A stretch of DNA of 48,728 nucleotides from an uncultured Muribaculum sp. (GTDB lineage: Bacteria > Bacteroidota > Bacteroidia > Bacteroidales > Muribaculaceae). The translations under genes and the position numbers were made by a program. Location: contig CAJTSK010000021.1 of assembly GCA_910578835.1 (NCBI GenBank), forward strand, positions 1 through 48,728. Direction: 5' to 3'. Below, piece after piece: positions 17,010 through 26,100 of the stretch. Positions within the stretch are counted from its first letter, which is position 1. Each line of letters begins with the position of its first letter. A model generated the notes under the pieces. The model did no database searches. It was not told the DNA's origin and saw only the letters and a program-made list of their open reading frames with translations.

Positions 17010-20000
17010 TTAGAACTTAATACTTGCACCAATCTGATAAGATATGATGCTCGGACCGTCATTCTTACCTGCTGCATCAGCCCACTCAGGATCGAAACCT
17101 TTGTATTTTGTCCAAACGAACGGGTTGGTAACAGTGAAATACAGACGTAGGTTCTGACAAGCAATATGCTTGAGGATGTTCTTAGAGAATGTATAACCAA
17201 GAGTTATATTCTTAACCTTTACAAATGAGCCGTCAACAAATTTACGAGCATCATTCCACTGAGACATCTGATTACCTGCACCCATATTGGACGAACCACC
17301 CATAGAAGCCCATTCGCCATAATGAGTCTGCGTCATGTAAACAGGGTTAATATAAGTACCATCTTCGCGCATTCCATCTGCATCAACGAGCGCACCCTTT
17401 GGAATGTAGAAGTCACAAGCGATAGAGTTACGTGCACGCTGGTCATGACGGAAAAGGTCATTATTCATGAATGCAGAATAAACCTTGAAGCCCTGCTTTG
17501 CATAGATATTGAAAGAGAAATCAAGCATACCTCCATTCTTGGGCAAACGATAAGAAAGGTTAGAGGTTACACTACCTGTCCACTTAGGTTCGCCATTAAA
17601 AGTCACCTTATCCTCATCAGTAATAGTACCGTCACCATTCTGGTCTACAATGTACACGTTACCTTCCTGAAGACCATATACATCATAGTAGTAATCACAC
17701 ATACGGACAGGCTGACCAGGAGTATATCCCTTAGACACAGCAATTTCATGGTCAGGAACAGTCATCATCTGGTCGGTAACTATACCACCCCACTCATGAC
17801 CGTATAGAGTTGAAATCGACTTTCCTACAAACAATGAGCCGGTTGCACCATTGATAAGTTCATCGGAAACACCGTTAATCTCTTTTACCTTATTGCTATT
17901 GTGGGAGAAAGCGAAGGTAGTAGTCCATTCCCAATCACGATTGGTAATGTTTACTGTGGTTAGAGCAATTTCAATACCGCGGTTCTGTACTCTACCGATA
18001 TTAGTTTTAAGATTGCCGCCACCTGCCTCAAGAGGAAGATTTACACCATAAAGAAGTTCCTTAGAATTCTTCTGATAGATATCGATGCTACCGTTGATAC
18101 GGTTCTGCAAGAATCCGAAGTCAACACCTGCATTGTATTCATATGATTTTTCCCAATGAAGATTGGCATCTACGATGCTGCCGGGGAATTTACCGGTCCA
18201 ATAATCAGGTCCGAAAGGATAATAGATAGGCGACCCGATACCAACGGTAGTTTCATAGTTACCGATACCGGTATTGTTACCAGATACACCATAAGAAAGA
18301 CGGAGCTTCAAATTATTCAGCCATTCTTTCTGGAGGAAGCTTTCTTCGCTAAGACGCCATGCAAGAGCAACCGACGGGAATGTACCCCAACGATAACCTT
18401 TCTGGAATTTTGAAGAACCGTCCCAACGAACAGTAGCAGTAACCATATACCTGTCTTTGAAAGCATAATTACCGCGAAGGGCATATGACAGCATTGACGA
18501 TTCGGAGTAACCAGTGGAAGTAACAACTTTATTATCGGAATTTACCTGCTGAATAACACCAGAATTTCCAAGATTCCACCAGTCAGTATTCTGCATAACG
18601 TCAATAGCAGTTATTTTAGAGCTTTCAGTATTTCCTTTTTCCAATGAAATAAGACCAAGGAAATTCACTGAATGAATCTCATTAAAAGTACGGCTGAAAT
18701 TAACTGTGTTGTCCCAAGTCCATGCCAGCGAAGTCTTATTCTCAACATCAGCAGAGTTATGACCCTCTGTACTCATATCAGTACCGGCATAGGTGAAACC
18801 TGGTTTATCAGGATTTTCATAACCTGCGAAATAGCCGTGACGATAATTTGTATATGAAGGCGAGAATGTTGTCTTAATGTTAAGGCCCTTTATTATATCG
18901 AACTGAAGATAAATGTTACCCAATGCGCGATAAGTTTTGCGACGCTGATTTGAGTTGAGAAGCTTCAACAAAGGAGAAACCTGATCAGTAAACTGGTTGG
19001 CATCAGCACCTAAAGCAGAAGATGAACCAGGCTTTTCGATAATACGTCCATCCTCATCATAAGGAATATTGAATGGGTTGGCACGATAAGCATCAGCGAT
19101 ACCGCCGTCATCAGCATATGAATTTTCCATATAGGCGAGGTTGAAATTGAAACCTCCGGAAATCACTTTATTAACACGTGCATCAACTGATCCCTTGAAA
19201 GTATATGTCTTGCTATCATCGCCACGATAGATACCCTCTTCTTCATTGACACCAATACCGAAATGATAGTTTGCTGTATCTGACGAGCCTGAAATTGCAA
19301 GATAATGGTTCTGCTGATGTCCATCTTTTATAACAAGTCCGGGCCAGTCGTAAGTCTCGCCGTTAGCAAGCATTTCCTTCAACAACATCGGAGAATCAAA
19401 GTCAGACTGCTGCTGCTGGATAAACGCCTGTCCGAAAACGGTACGGTTGGCAAAGCCGAAATAAGGCTGAGCACCACCATAAACTTCCTTTTCCTGAAGT
19501 TTCATAACACGCTGGCGATAGTACTGGTTGCCATCAGAGAACTCGGGAAGACGTGCGGCCTTGTTAAAGCCATAATAGCCGTCATAAGTAATAGTTGCTT
19601 TCTGAGACTTGTTAACATTTGCGCCACCCTTAGTGGTAACCATAACCACACCGGCAGATGCACGAGAACCGTAGATTGCTGTAGATGAAGCATCCTTAAG
19701 CACGTCGATACGCTCGATATCCTGCGGATTAAGGAAGTCGATATCTCCACAAATCACACCATCAACGACAAAAAGCGGAGTCGTAGATGAGTTCAATGAA
19801 GATTTACCACGGATTTCGATACTGAGACCACCGTTGGTACGACCGGTATTTTTAGTAATATTAACACCGGGGGTAGAGCCTTGAAGCGCCTCAAGCACAG
19901 AGGGGGCACCCTTTGCGTTAAGCTTTTCAGTACCTACAGAAGAAACCGAACCGGTAAGGTCAGATTTTTTCATTGTACCGTAACCTACGACAACGACCTC

Positions 20001-20405
20001 GTCAAGCACCTGAGAGTCCTCGACAAGAGTTACGTCAACGTTGGTCTGTCCCTTTACACTTACTTCAGCGGGATTGTAGCCGATGTAAGTAACCTTAAGT
20101 TTACCATTCGCGGGTACATTATTAAGTACAAAGTTACCGTCGAAGTCGGTAGCTGTACCTGTTGTCGCACCCACAACGATTACTGAAGCGCCAATAATCG
20201 GCTCGCCGGTCTCGTCGTGAACATTTCCTGTAACCTGGATGTTCTGAGCGAAGACAGGCAATTCAATACATAGCACGAGAAGAAGCAACAACGCTTTCCA
20301 CAGCCCCGCGGGTGAGAAGCGCAGCCATTGCTTGCGACCTGTAGCCTCAGCCGCCCCGCAAGATAGGGCCGGTAGGGCTGATGATTGGTGAATAATGTCT
20401 TTCAT
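17010..20405 (-). CDS. SusC/RagA-family TonB-linked outer-membrane transporter
   Basis: This 1131-residue barrel imports oligosaccharides with SusD, using TonB energy. In order: a long N-terminal extension, a hydrophobic signal segment (about 36-53, ending PVFAQN), a carboxypeptidase-like beta-sandwich (about 58-135, VTGNVHDETGEPIIGASV), the TonB-box region (QVLDEVVVVGYGTMKKSDLTGS, about 140-160), the plug domain (GTEKLNAKGAPSVLEALQG ... ATVYGSR-type motif AIYGSRASAGVVMVTTKGG) and a 22-stranded barrel ending in GASIKF. The first 35 or so residues before the hydrophobic stretch are unusually long for a signal peptide; the ATG at 20405 is the only in-frame ATG. It is the first gene of the leftward operon. 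Confidence 0.96.
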   Translation of the reverse strand: MKDIIHQSSALPALSCGAAEATGRKQWLRFSPAGLWKALLLLLVLCIELPVFAQNIQVTGNVHDETGEPIIGASVIVVGATTGTATDFDGNFVLNNVPANGKLKVTYIGYNPAEVSVKGQTNVDVTLVEDSQVLDEVVVVGYGTMKKSDLTGSVSSVGTEKLNAKGAPSVLEALQGSTPGVNITKNTGRTNGGLSIEIRGKSSLNSSTTPLFVVDGVICGDIDFLNPQDIERIDVLKDASSTAIYGSRASAGVVMVTTKGGANVNKSQKATITYDGYYGFNKAARLPEFSDGNQYYRQRVMKLQEKEVYGGAQPYFGFANRTVFGQAFIQQQQSDFDSPMLLKEMLANGETYDWPGLVIKDGHQQNHYLAISGSSDTANYHFGIGVNEEEGIYRGDDSKTYTFKGSVDARVNKVISGGFNFNLAYMENSYADDGGIADAYRANPFNIPYDEDGRIIEKPGSSSALGADANQFTDQVSPLLKLLNSNQRRKTYRALGNIYLQFDIIKGLNIKTTFSPSYTNYRHGYFAGYENPDKPGFTYAGTDMSTEGHNSADVENKTSLAWTWDNTVNFSRTFNEIHSVNFLGLISLEKGNTESSKITAIDVMQNTDWWNLGNSGVIQQVNSDNKVVTSTGYSESSMLSYALRGNYAFKDRYMVTATVRWDGSSKFQKGYRWGTFPSVALAWRLSEESFLQKEWLNNLKLRLSYGVSGNNTGIGNYETTVGIGSPIYYPFGPDYWTGKFPGSIVDANLHWEKSYEYNAGVDFGFLQNRINGSIDIYQKNSKELLYGVNLPLEAGGGNLKTNIGRVQNRGIEIALTTVNITNRDWEWTTTFAFSHNSNKVKEINGVSDELINGATGSLFVGKSISTLYGHEWGGIVTDQMMTVPDHEIAVSKGYTPGQPVRMCDYYYDVYGLQEGNVYIVDQNGDGTITDEDKVTFNGEPKWTGSVTSNLSYRLPKNGGMLDFSFNIYAKQGFKVYSAFMNNDLFRHDQRARNSIACDFYIPKGALVDADGMREDGTYINPVYMTQTHYGEWASMGGSSNMGAGNQMSQWNDARKFVDGSFVKVKNITLGYTFSKNILKHIACQNLRLYFTVTNPFVWTKYKGFDPEWADAAGKNDGPSIISYQIGASIKF

Positions 20406-20435
20406 GTGAATTGTTAATAATTAAAAAATTTCATG

Positions 20436-20443
20436 CAAATATA
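20436..20443 (-). promoter_or_regulatory. Candidate -7 element for the SusCD operon
   Basis: On the minus strand this reads TATATTTG, 31 bases before the susC ATG, giving a leader of about 25 bases. No TTTG is seen at the usual -33 distance, which can occur at activator-dependent promoters. Confidence 0.45.
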
Positions 20444-20592
20444 ATAATTGGGTTTATTTCGATTGGGTAAATTTTTATCGTTAAAGATGGATTTTTAAGT
20501 TTTACACACTGATTTTTACTATATTTTCCATGGCTCGTCAAAAAGTGACTCTTATTTGACATTTTTTCAAGGTACTTTTTGGTGAGTTGCAC

Positions 20593-20611
20593 TATATTTG
20601 TTGCAAATATA
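20593..20611. promoter_or_regulatory. Palindromic promoter element before the GH28 gene
   Basis: TATATTTG (20593-20600), TTG, then CAAATATA (20604-20611) form a perfect 8-bp dyad. The rightward TATATTTG is a good -7 element for the GH28 gene, with a leader of about 23 bases. The leftward copy faces susC and could start a transcript with a leader of about 190 bases. No clear -33 TTTG accompanies either one. The rest of 20406-20629 is A/T-rich with no gene. Confidence 0.5.
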
Positions 20612-20629
20612 ATAAAAAATTGAAAATCC

Positions 20630-22033
20630 ATGAAAAAAGCAGCAATTTTTATCACAGCGCTTTTGCTCGGCATCAGCCCGACATTTGCTACTGCAAACGC
20701 CCCGACTCCCGCGCAGGCATGGGGAGAATTGTATGGTGAAGTAGAGTCTCAAATCAAAGCCCCAACTTTCCGCGACAAGGACTACAATATCCTTGATTAT
20801 GGAAAACGCAGCGACACCAAAGGCTACCTCTACACCGACCTTATTAATAATGTAATAAAGCGATGCTCCGAAGAGGGTGGCGGCAGGGTTATCGTGCCCG
20901 CCGGAGAATGGCTCACCGGCCCCATCACACTCCTTAGCGGCGTAAACCTTCATCTTGAGGAGGGAGCTACACTCCTTTTCACCGATGACCCGAAGGAATA
21001 CCCCATCGTGCTCACCCGCTGGGAAGGCATGGACTGCTACAACTACCAGCCCATGATTTATGCTCTTGAGCAGGAGAACATCGGTCTTACCGGAAAAGGC
21101 ACCGTCGACGGCGGCGCACACAACGACAACTGGTGGAAATGGTGTGGCAAGCCCCGCTACGGCTATACCGACGGCATCATCTCGCAGAAAATCGGACGCC
21201 CCCTGCTTCAGGAATGGAACGAGAAAGGCACCCCGGTCGAAGAGCGAGTGCTTGGCGACGGCTACGGAATGCGCCCTCAGCTCGTCAACCCGGTGAAGTG
21301 TAAAAATGTGCTCATCGAAGATGTAACGCTGTTGCGCTCTCCGTTCTGGGTAATACATCCCCTGATGTGTGAAAACCTCACAGTCAAAGGTGTACACATC
21401 CAGAACGACGGACCTAACGGCGACGGATGTGACCCCGAATCTTGCAAGAATGTGCTCATCGAGGACTGCTACTTTGACACCGGCGACGACTGCATAGCCA
21501 TCAAGAGCGGACGTAACCGCGACGGACGCACATGGAACATGCCGAGCGAAAATATCATCGTAAGAAACTGCCGCATGAAAAACGGACATGGCGGCGTGGT
21601 GGTAGGCTCTGAGATTTCAGGCGGTTACCGCAATCTCTTTGTGGAAAACTGCATCATGGACTCCCCCGACCTTGACCGCGTGGTAAGAATCAAGACCAAC
21701 AGCTGCCGCGGCGGCGTGATTGAAAACATCTTCGTGCGCAACGTGGAAGTAGGACAGTGTGGCGAGTCAGTATTGAAAATCAACCTGGTATACGAGCCGA
21801 AAGAAGTGTGCCAGCGCGGTTTCAACCCTACCGTCCGCAATGTGTATCTCGAAAATGTCAATTGCAAGAAAAGCAAGTATGGCGTAATGGTAGAGGCTCT
21901 TGAAGAAGAATGCAACGTATATAATATTGAAGTAAAGGATTGCAACTTCGACGGCGTTGCGACAGGAGGCAACTCCATCAAGGGTAACACCGATGACATC
22001 CGTCTTGTAAATCTCCGTATCAACGGAAAGTAA
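20630..22033 (+). CDS. Polygalacturonase (GH28)
   Basis: This exported glycoside hydrolase family 28 enzyme cleaves galacturonan, releasing galacturonate or short oligomers. The 467 residues comprise a signal peptide (about 1-22) and the right-handed beta-helix. All GH28 active-site motifs are present: NGDGCDPESCKN (Asp265), DTGDDCIAIKSG (Asp286 and Asp287), GHGGVVVGSE (His320) and RIKT (Arg353, Lys355). The length and N-terminal segment (TFRDKDYNILDYGKRSD) resemble Bacteroides exo- or rhamnogalacturonan-type GH28 members. The ATG is preceded by the promoter-like dyad at 20593-20611. The gene is divergent from susC and is followed by a terminator, so it is probably monocistronic. Confidence 0.95.
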   Translation: MKKAAIFITALLLGISPTFATANAPTPAQAWGELYGEVESQIKAPTFRDKDYNILDYGKRSDTKGYLYTDLINNVIKRCSEEGGGRVIVPAGEWLTGPITLLSGVNLHLEEGATLLFTDDPKEYPIVLTRWEGMDCYNYQPMIYALEQENIGLTGKGTVDGGAHNDNWWKWCGKPRYGYTDGIISQKIGRPLLQEWNEKGTPVEERVLGDGYGMRPQLVNPVKCKNVLIEDVTLLRSPFWVIHPLMCENLTVKGVHIQNDGPNGDGCDPESCKNVLIEDCYFDTGDDCIAIKSGRNRDGRTWNMPSENIIVRNCRMKNGHGGVVVGSEISGGYRNLFVENCIMDSPDLDRVVRIKTNSCRGGVIENIFVRNVEVGQCGESVLKINLVYEPKEVCQRGFNPTVRNVYLENVNCKKSKYGVMVEALEEECNVYNIEVKDCNFDGVATGGNSIKGNTDDIRLVNLRINGK

Positions 22034-22080
22034 CATAAGAATTTATTTGACATAAAGGTTGATAAATTAAGGTTGATTAG

Positions 22081-22115
22081 GCGTCAGGCTGCCGTGAAGG
22101 CATCCTGACGCTGCT
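22081..22115 (+). terminator. Intrinsic terminator after GH28
   Basis: GCGTCAGG (22081-22088) pairs with CCTGACGC (22104-22111), with an inner TGCC/GGCA stem, followed by TGCTTTT. It lies 48 bases after the GH28 stop. Confidence 0.75.
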
Positions 22116-22240
22116 TTTAAATCTTATTAGGCAAACAAATATTAATACCCCGTTAACAATACCGGCATATAATTGGCATTAAAACTGTTAAAAGTCCACC
22201 AATTTTGAATAATATTCAAGTCTTAATCCACAGTATTCAC

Positions 22241-22248
22241 TAACTTTG
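22241..22248 (+). promoter_or_regulatory. Candidate -7 element for the pectate lyase pair
   Basis: TAACTTTG matches TAnnTTTG. Transcription would start near 22255, leaving only about 9 bases before the upstream ATG at 22264 but about 45 before the ATG at 22300. This supports the downstream start. No TTTG is seen at -33. Confidence 0.5.
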
Positions 22249-22299
22249 TAAACTGAAAAAACCATGAATCATAAGCAAATTGACAATACCGGTAAAAGC

Positions 22300-24111
22300 A
22301 TGAAAAAAGCATTACTTGCATCAGGAATCGCCCTGCTGTTTGTGGCAGGAGCAACCGCTCAGGAGACCGCCCCGGCATTTCCCGGCGCCGAAGGATTCGG
22401 ACGCTACACCCAGGGAGGACGCGGAGGAAAGGTAATCCACGTAACTAACCTTAATGACAGCGGCGAAGGCTCTCTCCGATGGGCTCTCGAACAGTCAGGA
22501 CCGAAAACAATTGTATTTGACGTAGGCGGCTATATTGACCTCAAGACGCAGCTCAATGTCTCGTCCAACACCACCATCGCAGGTCAGACAGCACCGGGCG
22601 ACGGTATCACCCTTAGATACTACACCCTCTACTTCGGCAATTGCGACAACGTGATTGTCAGATTTATCAGAAGCCGACGCTCACAGGTTAAAGATGTAAA
22701 TGACGGTGCCGATGCCACATGGGGACGCCGACGCCATGACATCATAATAGACCACTGCTCTTTCTCGTGGAGTATCGACGAGGTTGCGTCATTTTATGAC
22801 AACCGCAACTTCACCATGCAATGGTGTACTATCGGAGAGGGACTTGCCAATCCGGGACACTCCAAAGGAGCACACAGCTACGGCGGCATATGGGGCGGCA
22901 AGGGCGCGTCATTCCACCACAACTACCTGACCCACATCCAGAACCGCGCCCCGCGCTTCAACGGAGCCCGCTACAACTGGCAGGGCTACGATAAGGAGGC
23001 ATATGAAAACTCCATACAGGCAGAACAGGTTGACTTCCGTAACTGCGTGGTTTACAACTGGGGCAACGGCAACGGCTGCTACGGCGGTCCCGGCGGCGGC
23101 TACATCAATATGGTCAACAACTACTTCCAGGCAGGACCCGGCACCAAGAACAAGACCCGTGTAACACAGGTATCTGTATCTGACAGCTCTAACGGCGGCG
23201 ACAACCCCTTCCCGGGCTATGCAAGCCGCTACTACATCAACGGTAACTATGTCACCGCCGCAGAAAAGCCTGAAAACTTCGACTGGTCGGGCGTGATTTA
23301 TGACAACGGTCTGTCAACTATGAACGGAGAGCGTTATATTATTGACGAAAAACATTATTACGGCAGTGAAGTAGAGTATGTCAAAAACAATAAAGACCAG
23401 GACTGTGTAAGACTGCGTCTTAACTCACCAATCTACGCCGGAGAAGTGACCACCCATGGAGCTACCAGAGCATATGAAAAGGTGCTCAACTATGCCGGCG
23501 CAAGCCTCTCACGCGATGCAGTAGACGCCCGCTATGCCGAGGAATCACGCACAGGCACAGTGACTTATTACGGAGATGTGGCATACGTGGACACAAACGG
23601 CAAAGTATATGCTAAATCCAACACCAAGGGCATACTCGACTTCATCAACGACCCGGACAAAGCGGAAGAACCAAAGACTGCAAGCTTCCCCGTACTCACC
23701 GAAGCAAGCCGTCCTGAAGGCTTTGATACTGACGGTGACGGCATACCTGACGAATGGGAAAAAGCCAACGGTCTTGACCCCAACGACCCGGAAGATGGAG
23801 CATTGTTCACACTTGACACAGAAAGAGGATGGTATAGCAACCTTGAGGTATATCTTAACTCATTAGTGACAAAAATCATGTATGCCGGACAGTCTGACGC
23901 GATTGAGACAATCGATGAGTATTACCCTGCGTATGCCGGATCGACCAGCGACATTGAGAATATTGAGTCAAGTGCTGCAGTATCTGAAATCACAAAGATT
24001 GAGTACTACTCACTTGACGGTATCAGACTCAGCGAGCCTGCCGAGGGCATAAGCATACGCCGCATAACATATCGCGATGGCAACGTGACTTCAGACAAGG
24101 TAATCAAATAA
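22300..24111 (+). CDS. Pectate lyase, PL1 family (copy 1)
   Basis: This exported polysaccharide lyase cleaves de-esterified homogalacturonan by beta-elimination. I start it at the ATG at 22300 because this gives a normal signal peptide (MKKALLASGIALLFVAGATA); an in-frame ATG at 22264 would add 12 hydrophilic residues. The beta-helix begins FPGAEGFGRYTQGGRGG and carries IAGQTAPG, IIIDHCSFSWSIDE and the catalytic-arginine segment NRAPRFNG. After it come a calcium-loop-like DTDGDGIPDEWEKANGLDPND segment (about 480-500) and a tail (EYYSLDGIRLSEPAEGISI...) resembling the C-terminal sorting-like domain of the other secreted proteins here. It is followed after 20 bases by a paralogue, so the two form an operon. 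Confidence 0.92.
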   Translation: MKKALLASGIALLFVAGATAQETAPAFPGAEGFGRYTQGGRGGKVIHVTNLNDSGEGSLRWALEQSGPKTIVFDVGGYIDLKTQLNVSSNTTIAGQTAPGDGITLRYYTLYFGNCDNVIVRFIRSRRSQVKDVNDGADATWGRRRHDIIIDHCSFSWSIDEVASFYDNRNFTMQWCTIGEGLANPGHSKGAHSYGGIWGGKGASFHHNYLTHIQNRAPRFNGARYNWQGYDKEAYENSIQAEQVDFRNCVVYNWGNGNGCYGGPGGGYINMVNNYFQAGPGTKNKTRVTQVSVSDSSNGGDNPFPGYASRYYINGNYVTAAEKPENFDWSGVIYDNGLSTMNGERYIIDEKHYYGSEVEYVKNNKDQDCVRLRLNSPIYAGEVTTHGATRAYEKVLNYAGASLSRDAVDARYAEESRTGTVTYYGDVAYVDTNGKVYAKSNTKGILDFINDPDKAEEPKTASFPVLTEASRPEGFDTDGDGIPDEWEKANGLDPNDPEDGALFTLDTERGWYSNLEVYLNSLVTKIMYAGQSDAIETIDEYYPAYAGSTSDIENIESSAAVSEITKIEYYSLDGIRLSEPAEGISIRRITYRDGNVTSDKVIK

Positions 24112-24131
24112 CACCATTCATCATAATAATC

Positions 24132-25955
24132 ATGAAAAAAAGTATTTTATCAGCGATTTTTGCCGCGATGATACTTCCTTGTGCAGCTATGGCGCAGGAA
24201 GTGGAGGTGCAGGAAGCCATATCGTTTCCCGGCGCTGAAGGCTACGGCAGAATCACCACAGGTGGACGTGGCGGAGAAGTGTATCACGTCACCACCCTTG
24301 AAGATGGCACACAGGAAGGTACATTCCGCTGGGCATGTAACAAGTCCGGGGCACGAACCATTGTGTTTGACGTGTCGGGAACCATCAATCTCACAAGCGA
24401 GCTTAAAATCAGAAACGGCAATGTGACCATAGCCGGACAGACAGCTCCCGGCGAGGGCATATGTGTAGCCGGATATCCTTTTGTTATCTCATGTCCCAAT
24501 ATCATCATCCGCTACATGCGTTTCCGCCTCGGCAACGAGAATGTCGCCAACCATGAGGGCGACGGACTCGGCGGCATGGACGGACAGCGTATTATGATCG
24601 ACCACTGCTCGGTAAGCTGGTCGATTGACGAGTGTCTGTCGGTATATGGCAGCAAGAATATCACCGTACAGTGGTGTATCGTGTCGCAGAGCCTTGTCAA
24701 CAGCGGCCACAGCAAGGGTAACCACGGATATGGCGGCAACTGGGGCGGCTCAGGCGCTTCCTATCACCACAACCTGCTTGCTCATCACGGCTCTCGCGCA
24801 CCCCGCCTTGGTCCGCGTCCCTCAACACAGGCCGATGAGCGCATGGACCTGCGTAACAACGTCATCTACAACTGGGGTGGCGAAGGTTGCTACGGTGGCG
24901 AAGGCATGAATGTAAACATCGTCAACAATTACTACAAGCCGGGTCCCACAACCCCGACTGGAGGCAAGGGCAAGCGAATGGCAAAACCGGGCATCCGCAC
25001 CGTGGACTACTGCCTTGACAAAGAGACAACAGCCCAAAATATCAACAAATCCCTCGGTACGTCGTTAAAAAAAGGCAATATTTCAGGGTCGAGCGATGGA
25101 AAAGCCAACTTCGTCTCATTCCAATATGATGGAAAAAATCAGAAATGTGCCATCGACATGGAGGCAAACACATTTGATATTGACGGCAAGACGATAAAAG
25201 TCGCATGGAACAACTGGAAAAAGATGCTCCACACCTGGGGAACATTTCACATCAACGGCAACGTAAATACCGCATACGATGATGTAACCAAAGATAACTG
25301 GACTATAGGACTTTACAATCAGGTTGACAAAGGCGTAAAGGTTGATAACCACAACATGAGCGCAGAGATGTCACACGCATACTCGCCAATACCTTACGTC
25401 TACACCACCACCCACTCTGCCGAAGAAGCATATGAAAAAGTGCTTGAATTTGCCGGTGCAAGCCTTAGCCGTGACATCCATGACGAAACAATGGTTCACG
25501 ATGCTCGCGAAGGTGTCGCTACCTCCGGAGGCAAGGGTCTTATCAACAACCAGAATGAGGCAATATATATTGATGGTACTTCAGGCTGGCCTGTGCTCAA
25601 CTCGACTGAAGCCCCCGTTGACACTGACGGCGACGGTATGCCCGACGAATGGGAGACCGAAAACGGTCTTGACCCCAACGACCCTGCCGACGGCAAAATC
25701 GTGGGCGAGGATGGCTATACCAATCTTGAGAATTACCTCAACAGCCTTGTTGCCCACATCACCGAAGCTCAGAATGAGGGCGGAAAGATGATGAACGACA
25801 CCGAGCTTACCGATGAAGCGGTAGCCGGCATCGACAACATCAACGCAGAGCGTCCCGCCGATGGAAAAATTTACAACATGATGGGTGTCGAGGTTTACGA
25901 ACCGCTTACACCCGGTATCTATATCCGTGACGGAAAGAAATTTATTATCCGCTAA
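24132..25955 (+). CDS. Pectate lyase, PL1 family (copy 2)
   Basis: This 607-residue paralogue of the preceding gene has the same layout: signal peptide (about 1-21), beta-helix starting FPGAEGYGRITTGGRGG, IAGQTAPGEGI, IMIDHCSVSWSIDE, catalytic-arginine segment SRAPRLGPRPS, calcium-loop-like DTDGDGMPDEWETENGLDPN, and a C-terminal tail GKIYNMMGVEV...GIYIRDGKKFIIR. The loop between the helix and the calcium segment (about 280-420) differs strongly from copy 1, suggesting a different substrate pattern or product length. It ends 25 bases before a strong terminator. Confidence 0.92.
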   Translation: MKKSILSAIFAAMILPCAAMAQEVEVQEAISFPGAEGYGRITTGGRGGEVYHVTTLEDGTQEGTFRWACNKSGARTIVFDVSGTINLTSELKIRNGNVTIAGQTAPGEGICVAGYPFVISCPNIIIRYMRFRLGNENVANHEGDGLGGMDGQRIMIDHCSVSWSIDECLSVYGSKNITVQWCIVSQSLVNSGHSKGNHGYGGNWGGSGASYHHNLLAHHGSRAPRLGPRPSTQADERMDLRNNVIYNWGGEGCYGGEGMNVNIVNNYYKPGPTTPTGGKGKRMAKPGIRTVDYCLDKETTAQNINKSLGTSLKKGNISGSSDGKANFVSFQYDGKNQKCAIDMEANTFDIDGKTIKVAWNNWKKMLHTWGTFHINGNVNTAYDDVTKDNWTIGLYNQVDKGVKVDNHNMSAEMSHAYSPIPYVYTTTHSAEEAYEKVLEFAGASLSRDIHDETMVHDAREGVATSGGKGLINNQNEAIYIDGTSGWPVLNSTEAPVDTDGDGMPDEWETENGLDPNDPADGKIVGEDGYTNLENYLNSLVAHITEAQNEGGKMMNDTELTDEAVAGIDNINAERPADGKIYNMMGVEVYEPLTPGIYIRDGKKFIIR

Positions 25956-25980
25956 TCATCTTTACTTACCTGAAATTTTG

Positions 25981-26012
25981 CGGGATGCCATAACAGGCAT
26001 CCCGTTTTTTTT
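25981..26012 (+). terminator. Intrinsic terminator after the pectate lyase operon
   Basis: CGGGATGCC (25981-25989) pairs with GGCATCCCG (25996-26004), followed by eight T residues (26005-26012). Confidence 0.92.
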
Positions 26013-26040
26013 GCAATTTTTCAAAATTTTGTTAAATTTG
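26010..26040 (+). promoter_or_regulatory. Promoter of the GH13 gene
   Basis: TTTG (26010-26013), 19 bases, then TAAATTTG (26033-26040) is a near-ideal Bacteroidota -33/-7 promoter. Its -33 element overlaps the T-run of the preceding terminator. The predicted leader is about 54 bases. Confidence 0.75.
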
Positions 26041-26100
26041 TGAGTGATTCTAATATCTCGTGATTCTATTTTTTATTAATTAACACAGTGATTTAAAGAG

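Noticed and set aside
20567..21589. 340-residue minus-strand open frame opposite GH28
   Set aside because: It overlaps a strong GH28 gene almost entirely, lacks any motif and arises from codon bias of the real gene.
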